Shown: positions 60,287 through 64,000 of the stretch, one piece after another
How positions within the stretch are numbered: the first letter of the stretch is position 1
Layout of the letters: the number at the start of each line of letters is the position of its first letter
NCBI GenBank assembly: GCA_015068985.1
Contig: SVJL01000002.1
Span: 1-64,000, forward strand
Direction: 5' to 3'
Source of the DNA: Oscillospiraceae bacterium
GTDB lineage: Bacteria; Bacillota; Clostridia; UMGS1810
Length of the DNA: 64,000 nucleotides
Notes under the pieces: generated by a model
The model's input: only the letters and a program-made list of their open reading frames with translations
Database searches by the model: none
Told to the model about the DNA's origin: nothing
Made by a program: the position numbers and the translations under genes

Positions 60287-60730
60287 TTGATGTTTGGTAT
60301 TGTATGTCTAATTATAAAAATCAAAGACATAAAACATTCTATTGCAAGAAAAAACCTATATAAAAGCTTAAACAAAGGCAGATGTTCGGTAAATTCCACA
60401 GAACATCTGAAGCGAATTTTCGTTTTATCCCCAAAGGAAATATTAAAGGGCGAGAAAATTGTTGGAATTAGCGGAAATGAATTAAGAAAAATATCAAGCA
60501 TAAAAGACGGGCCAACAAGACTGGCGGCAGAAAACAATGCTGAACTTTCTTTTTCAATTGATATAACAAACGGAAACGTGTATAAAGTGTTAAACTTTAG
60601 AGAAAATGAAGAAAAATATTATTATAGAATTGATTTTCCTGAATTGAACCGCTATTTAGAAATGAACGAATCCGCATATAGCAAATATAAATCTATCAAT
60701 TCATCAAATTGGCAGAATTTTTGCTTATGA
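60287..60730 (+). CDS. Orphan ORF, possible gene remnant
   Basis: The frame is open for 147 codons and begins TTG-ATG without a ribosome-binding site. The N-terminal part looks random, while residues 40-147 (LSPKEILKGEKIVGISGNELRK and YYYRIDFPELNRYLEMNESAYSKY) look like real protein. It may be the 3' end of a decayed gene or a small hypothetical protein. It is followed by a terminator. Confidence 0.35.
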   Translation: MMFGIVCLIIKIKDIKHSIARKNLYKSLNKGRCSVNSTEHLKRIFVLSPKEILKGEKIVGISGNELRKISSIKDGPTRLAAENNAELSFSIDITNGNVYKVLNFRENEEKYYYRIDFPELNRYLEMNESAYSKYKSINSSNWQNFCL

Positions 60731-60775
60731 TTACTTTTGCAGAATTATTAAGAAAACAGCAAACCTCACAATAAA

Positions 60776-60823
60776 AACACAAGCCCATAAAATTGCGGTA
60801 AACAATTTTTATGGGTTTGTTTT
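60776..60823 (+). terminator. Intrinsic terminator
   Basis: A stem of about 17 bp (60778-60795 with 60802-60820, with minor mismatches) built on CCCATAAAATTG and CAATTTTTATGGG is followed by a T run. It ends plus-strand transcripts from the orphan ORF. Confidence 0.75.
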
Positions 60824-60923
60824 ATAATATTAATTTAAACGCATAAAATTATTTGTAAATTATATAATATGTATTAAATAAAGCGTATTTAATTGTAAGG
60901 TTTATTAAATGAATTCAACAAAC

Positions 60924-60952
60924 TTGACAAAATAGTAGAATTTTGTTATAAT
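60924..60952 (+). promoter_or_regulatory. Consensus sigma-A promoter of the AAA ATPase gene
   Basis: TTGACA (60924-60929) and TATAAT (60947-60952) both match consensus exactly, with 17 bp between them. The start codon lies about 30 bases downstream. Confidence 0.9.
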
Positions 60953-60981
60953 TACCTCACAAACTTCCCGGAGGTGGTTTT

Positions 60982-62172
60982 ATGATACCCAGAGATAACT
61001 ATCTGGAGCTACTGAAGTCTTTTAAGAATAAAGAACTAATAAAAGTTGTCACCGGTATTCGCAGGTGTGGCAAGTCAACACTTTATGAAATATACAGAAA
61101 CTATCTTATGGAATCCGGAATATCTGAGCAGCAAATTATATCAATAAATCTTGAAGACCCTGATTTTGCTGAATTAAGAGAAAGCCAAAAGCTCTACGCT
61201 TATATCAATGAAAGGCTTATTCCTGATAAAATAAACTATGTGTTTCTTGATGAGGTACAAAAGGTTAAAGATTTCCAAGAAGCCTGCGACGGACTGTATA
61301 TAAAGAAGAATGTTGACCTCTATATAACCGGGTCAAATGCCGGAATTTTATCAGGTGAGCTTGCCACTCTCCTTTCGGGCAGATATGTTGAAATTAAAAT
61401 GCTGCCTCTTTCTTTCAAAGAATATGTAAGCACTATCGGAGACAAAACAGATTTGTCTCGTAAGTATCGTGAATATATTGAAAATGGTTCATTTCCTTAT
61501 ATAACTGAGCTTGAGGGTAAAAAAGCAAAATCAATATATCTTGAGAGCATATATAATTCTGTTGTTCTTAAAGATATTATATCACGCAAAAAGATTCTTG
61601 ATGTTTCCACTCTGGAAAATGTTATTCGCTTTATTTTTGATAATATTGGAAATCCCACATCTGCAACAAAAATAGCTAATGCACTAACATCTTCGGGTAA
61701 TAAAACAACTGTAAATACAGTGGAATCATATCTCAGAGCATTGCAGGAAAGCTTTATAATCTACAAAGCAGAGCGATATGATATTAAAGGCAAGCAATTG
61801 CTTGAAACAGGCGGAAAATATTATGTTGCGGATATTGGTCTCAGATATTATCTTCTCGGAACAAAAAAAGCCGACAGAGGGCATATCCTTGAAAACATTA
61901 TATATTTGGAGCTTTTAAGGCGTGGTTATGAGGTGTATGTTGGAAAAGCAGGAACTACAGAAGTTGATTTTATTGCTATAAACAACGAAGGAACCGAATA
62001 TTATCAAGTTGCTTATACCGTAGCTGATGATTCAGTTCTTGAGAGAGAACTAAAACCTATAAACAATATAACAGATCATAATCCGAAATATTTGCTCACA
62101 ATGGATGACGAGCCTATAGTGTCTCATAATGGCATAAAGCAAATTAATGCTCTTGATTGGCTCTTAGCCTGA
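60982..62172 (+). CDS. AAA_14/DUF4143 ATPase
   Basis: The 396-residue protein has an N-terminal AAA ATPase (Walker A TGIRRCGKST, about 24-33; Walker B NYVFLDEVQ, about 87-95; sensor TGSNAGIL) and a C-terminal DUF4143 domain with a restriction-like tail (EVDFIAIN and a later YQVAYTV). Such ATPases are common accessory genes in anaerobes and are often found near mobile elements. Their function is unknown. It has GGAGGTGG upstream and a very strong promoter. It is one of the few plus-strand genes here. Confidence 0.88.
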   Translation: MIPRDNYLELLKSFKNKELIKVVTGIRRCGKSTLYEIYRNYLMESGISEQQIISINLEDPDFAELRESQKLYAYINERLIPDKINYVFLDEVQKVKDFQEACDGLYIKKNVDLYITGSNAGILSGELATLLSGRYVEIKMLPLSFKEYVSTIGDKTDLSRKYREYIENGSFPYITELEGKKAKSIYLESIYNSVVLKDIISRKKILDVSTLENVIRFIFDNIGNPTSATKIANALTSSGNKTTVNTVESYLRALQESFIIYKAERYDIKGKQLLETGGKYYVADIGLRYYLLGTKKADRGHILENIIYLELLRRGYEVYVGKAGTTEVDFIAINNEGTEYYQVAYTVADDSVLERELKPINNITDHNPKYLLTMDDEPIVSHNGIKQINALDWLLA

Positions 62173-62190
62173 CAGTAGCTGTCAGGCTAA
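62164..62190 (+). terminator. Hairpin after the AAA ATPase gene
   Basis: TTAGCCTGACA (62164-62174) pairs with TGTCAGGCTAA (62180-62190). The stop codon is inside the stem. The T run is poor. Confidence 0.6.
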
Positions 62191-62194
62191 AATG

Positions 62195-62227
62195 AAAAAA
62201 ATCCTCCCCGTATGGGAAGGATTTTTT
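62195..62227. terminator. Bidirectional terminator between convergent genes
   Basis: An AAAAAATCCT-CCC / GGG-AGGATTTTTT stem with one mismatch and a four-base loop has A and T runs on either side. It ends both the ATPase gene and the aldolase gene. Confidence 0.88.
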
Positions 62228-62236
62228 AGTATCTGA

Positions 62237-63178
62237 TTATTTATTAAGATATTTTGCAACTTCTGCTGCAACGAGCTTTGTGAGCTCTTCAATGTTTGCT
62301 CCGCCATATGCAGGAGCTGCACCTGCTTTGCCGTCGCTGGAGAAAAGTTTCATTTTCTTCATACTTTCCTGTTTAACAGCTTCAACTGCAGCAGGGATAA
62401 GGTCGATAAGACCTTTGTCCATACTCTGGAATTTCTTAAATTCAGCCTCTACAGCTGCAACGTTAATATCGGTGAAGATGTTAACCTTGCTGATACCTTC
62501 CTGAATTGCCTGACGGAAGTCGTTGTCGGTAAGACCGGAACCACCGTGAAGAACAAGAGGAACGTCAACTGTTTTGGCAATGGTGCGGATTCTCTCAAAG
62601 TCGAGTTTGGGAGGAAGCTTATATGCACCGTGAGCATTGCCGACAGCAATAGCAAGAGCATCGACGCCTGTTTTGTCTACAAAGTCTTTAGCAAGCTTGG
62701 GATCGGTGAAGAATTTGGAGGGGTCTTCGAGATGGTCGCTGCCCTCTGCAGAGCCTTCATTATCGCCAACGTGACCAAGCTCACCTTCGATGGTTGCACC
62801 ATAGGAATGAGCAAGATCTGCCATTTCTTTAACCTTGCGGACATTTTCTTCATAAGAATCGGTTGAGCAGTCATACATAACTGAGCTGAAACCAAGCTTA
62901 AGAGCCTGAACGCAAGTGTCGTAGGTAAGACCATGGTCAAGATGAACAACAACGGGAACATTTGCTTTCTTAGCCATGGGGATTAAGTAATAAGAAACTT
63001 CTTCGAGGGGACCATAAGGAAGAAGAACCTCGGCTGTGCCCATGATAACCGGTGAACGTGTGCATTCTGCAGCATTAAGAATACCGCGGGCAAGCTCTAA
63101 GTTTACTGCGTTAAACAAACCGACAGCATATTTGCCCTGTTTAGCCGGTCTGAGAACTTCATTCATATTAACTAACAT
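62237..63178 (-). CDS. fba: Class II fructose-bisphosphate aldolase family protein
   Basis: The 313-residue TIM-barrel enzyme shows zinc ligands in HLDHG (about 79-83), GELGHVGD (about 131-138), VGNAHGAYK (about 177-185) and VLHGGSGL (about 210-217). This set fits the KbaY/GatY/FbaA group. With no tagatose genes near, the glycolytic aldolase role is preferred, splitting fructose 1,6-bisphosphate. Tagatose-bisphosphate or ketose-bisphosphate use cannot be excluded. It is monocistronic. Confidence 0.92.
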   Translation of the reverse strand: MLVNMNEVLRPAKQGKYAVGLFNAVNLELARGILNAAECTRSPVIMGTAEVLLPYGPLEEVSYYLIPMAKKANVPVVVHLDHGLTYDTCVQALKLGFSSVMYDCSTDSYEENVRKVKEMADLAHSYGATIEGELGHVGDNEGSAEGSDHLEDPSKFFTDPKLAKDFVDKTGVDALAIAVGNAHGAYKLPPKLDFERIRTIAKTVDVPLVLHGGSGLTDNDFRQAIQEGISKVNIFTDINVAAVEAEFKKFQSMDKGLIDLIPAAVEAVKQESMKKMKLFSSDGKAGAAPAYGGANIEELTKLVAAEVAKYLNK

Positions 63179-63357
63179 ATTTTTATCTCCTTATTCGGCA
63201 ATGCCGAAAGTATTTTTTGAAAACACGTTTAATGACTCTTTGGCACAGAGAAAAACGGATTTCTTTAATACATATATAATTATACACTATTTTTGCTACA
63301 AGTCAAGAGATTTTTTTGATTTTTGTTGATTTTTTTTGATTTGTTTGTGTTTTAATG

Positions 63358-64000
63358 TTAGTTTTTGTGGTTTAGCTTTAGATTTATATTGTATTTTTCC
63401 TTAAAATACATCAGATTCTCTTTTTTGTGCCCGACAATCTGCGAAATCTTATCCTTTGGTGCATCAATTTCAAGAGTTGTGTTTTTAATTGATCGAGATA
63501 CAATGTGATTTTCAATTTTTTTACGTATGATTCTGCCATACACAAGCTCTGCAAAAGCGTTGTGATACGGCCCGATAACCGTGGCCGAATTAACTCCGTC
63601 GGTAGTTTGGAGACCAATGCGGAGAATTGTTATGTTTTTTTCTTCAAAAATCTCAACAAGCTCTGCGGCAAGCTCAACGGCGTCGTCAAGCTTTTGGGGT
63701 AGGTATTTGCCTCTTTGATACATTTCAAAAAGATGAGTGCCTTCCATAACAAGCGTTGGGTATATTCTCACACATTGCGGATTCAATGCAGCAATCTGAC
63801 GTGCAGTAAAAACAGATTTTTCTTTTGTGTCGCCGGGGAGACCTGTCATCATCTGGAGACCAAGCTCTATGCCACGCTCTTTGATGAGCTCAGATGCTTT
63901 TTTTACGTCTTCAAAGCTATGACCTCTGTTTGAAGCCAGAAGCACCTCTTCATCTGTCGATTGAACTCCAAGCTCTATGGCGGTCATACCATAGGCTTTG
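63358..64000 (-). CDS. Elp3-like radical SAM protein, C-terminal part (cut by window edge)
   Basis: The frame is open through the right edge, so the N-terminal radical SAM CxxxCxxC site is outside the window. The 214 visible residues contain IELGVQSTDEEVL, GRGHS-like NRGHSFEDV, MTGLPGD (about 42-48 of the visible part) and a C-terminal TRAM-like or domain-linker region. This matches the bacterial Elp3/YhcC-like family that often precedes rnc and smc in Clostridia. In this genome fba and an ATPase lie between it and smc. Confidence 0.8.
   Translation of the reverse strand, partial: KAYGMTAIELGVQSTDEEVLLASNRGHSFEDVKKASELIKERGIELGLQMMTGLPGDTKEKSVFTARQIAALNPQCVRIYPTLVMEGTHLFEMYQRGKYLPQKLDDAVELAAELVEIFEEKNITILRIGLQTTDGVNSATVIGPYHNAFAELVYGRIIRKKIENHIVSRSIKNTTLEIDAPKDKISQIVGHKKENLMYFKEKYNINLKLNHKN

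Noticed and set aside
60280-60537. 85-residue minus-strand ORF opposite the orphan ORF
   Set aside because: It has no ribosome-binding site and less protein-like composition than the plus-strand frame.

Overview
The window looks like chromosome from an anaerobic, moderately AT-rich Firmicute of class Clostridia, probably a gut-type lineage near Oscillospiraceae/Ruminococcaceae. This rests on gene order and families, not on a search: a mraZ-to-ftsZ division and cell-wall cluster, rny-ymdB, an smc-ftsY-ylxM-ffh-rpsP-khpA-rimM-trmD-rplS-lepB-rbgA-rnhB-yraN housekeeping series, ThyX, an SLH-domain surface protein and consensus sigma-A promoters. MurE carries the DNPR motif, which suggests meso-diaminopimelate peptidoglycan. 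Nearly all genes lie on the minus strand.

Layout. 1-650: the end of a branched inverted-repeat element, then a small 57-residue protein gene behind its own promoter and a riboswitch-like leader (pseudoknot, antiterminator, terminator). 670-6400: ybaK, an Mrp-type Fe-S carrier, an ECF sigma/anti-sigma-like pair, a Gx-transporter/NusG-II membrane pair, dusB and nrdR. 6430-20240: the division and wall cluster, transcribed mraZ, rsmH, ftsL, pbp, murE, murF, mraY, ftsW, murG, murA, ftsQ, ftsZ. murD and ftsA are not in it. Four MraZ boxes lie just downstream of its promoter. 20350-27440: an orphan oligopeptide-binding lipoprotein, ymdB, rny, walJ, a second murA and yebC. 27580-28124: a large composite branched palindrome. 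28155-37353: a metallo-hydrolase, aspA divergent from a LysR regulator with overlapping palindromic promoters, an SGNH hydrolase, tRNA-Arg(CCG), tmk-thyX, a WecG/TagA glycosyltransferase, an HD nucleotidase, a LOG protein and HU.

37492-46029 is the accessory region and the most novel part. It holds a membrane protein, an SLH protein, an HPr-kinase-like ATPase, a 61-residue peptide with a YxxPxV leader-like motif and a Ser/Thr-rich tail, a secreted beta-rich protein, a peptide-type ABC exporter, a Ser/His S26-type peptidase, a PqqD-like protein and an unrecognised 345-residue protein. I read it as a candidate peptide-modification and export locus built from lasso-peptide accessory parts but without a visible cyclase or radical SAM enzyme.

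46419-60080 is the translation/secretion/chromosome housekeeping series. It is interrupted by repeats and by a Phd/Doc toxin-antitoxin module. 60287-64000 has an orphan ORF, an AAA/DUF4143 ATPase, class II aldolase and the C-terminal part of an Elp3-like radical SAM protein.

Intergenic DNA is rich in repeats. At least six elements are bounded by inverted copies of TAAATTATTGTTTA, one of them an array of mini-hairpins. There is also a near-identical 273-bp tandem duplication between khpA and rimM, and a branched palindrome family with copies at 1-194 and 27894-28083.
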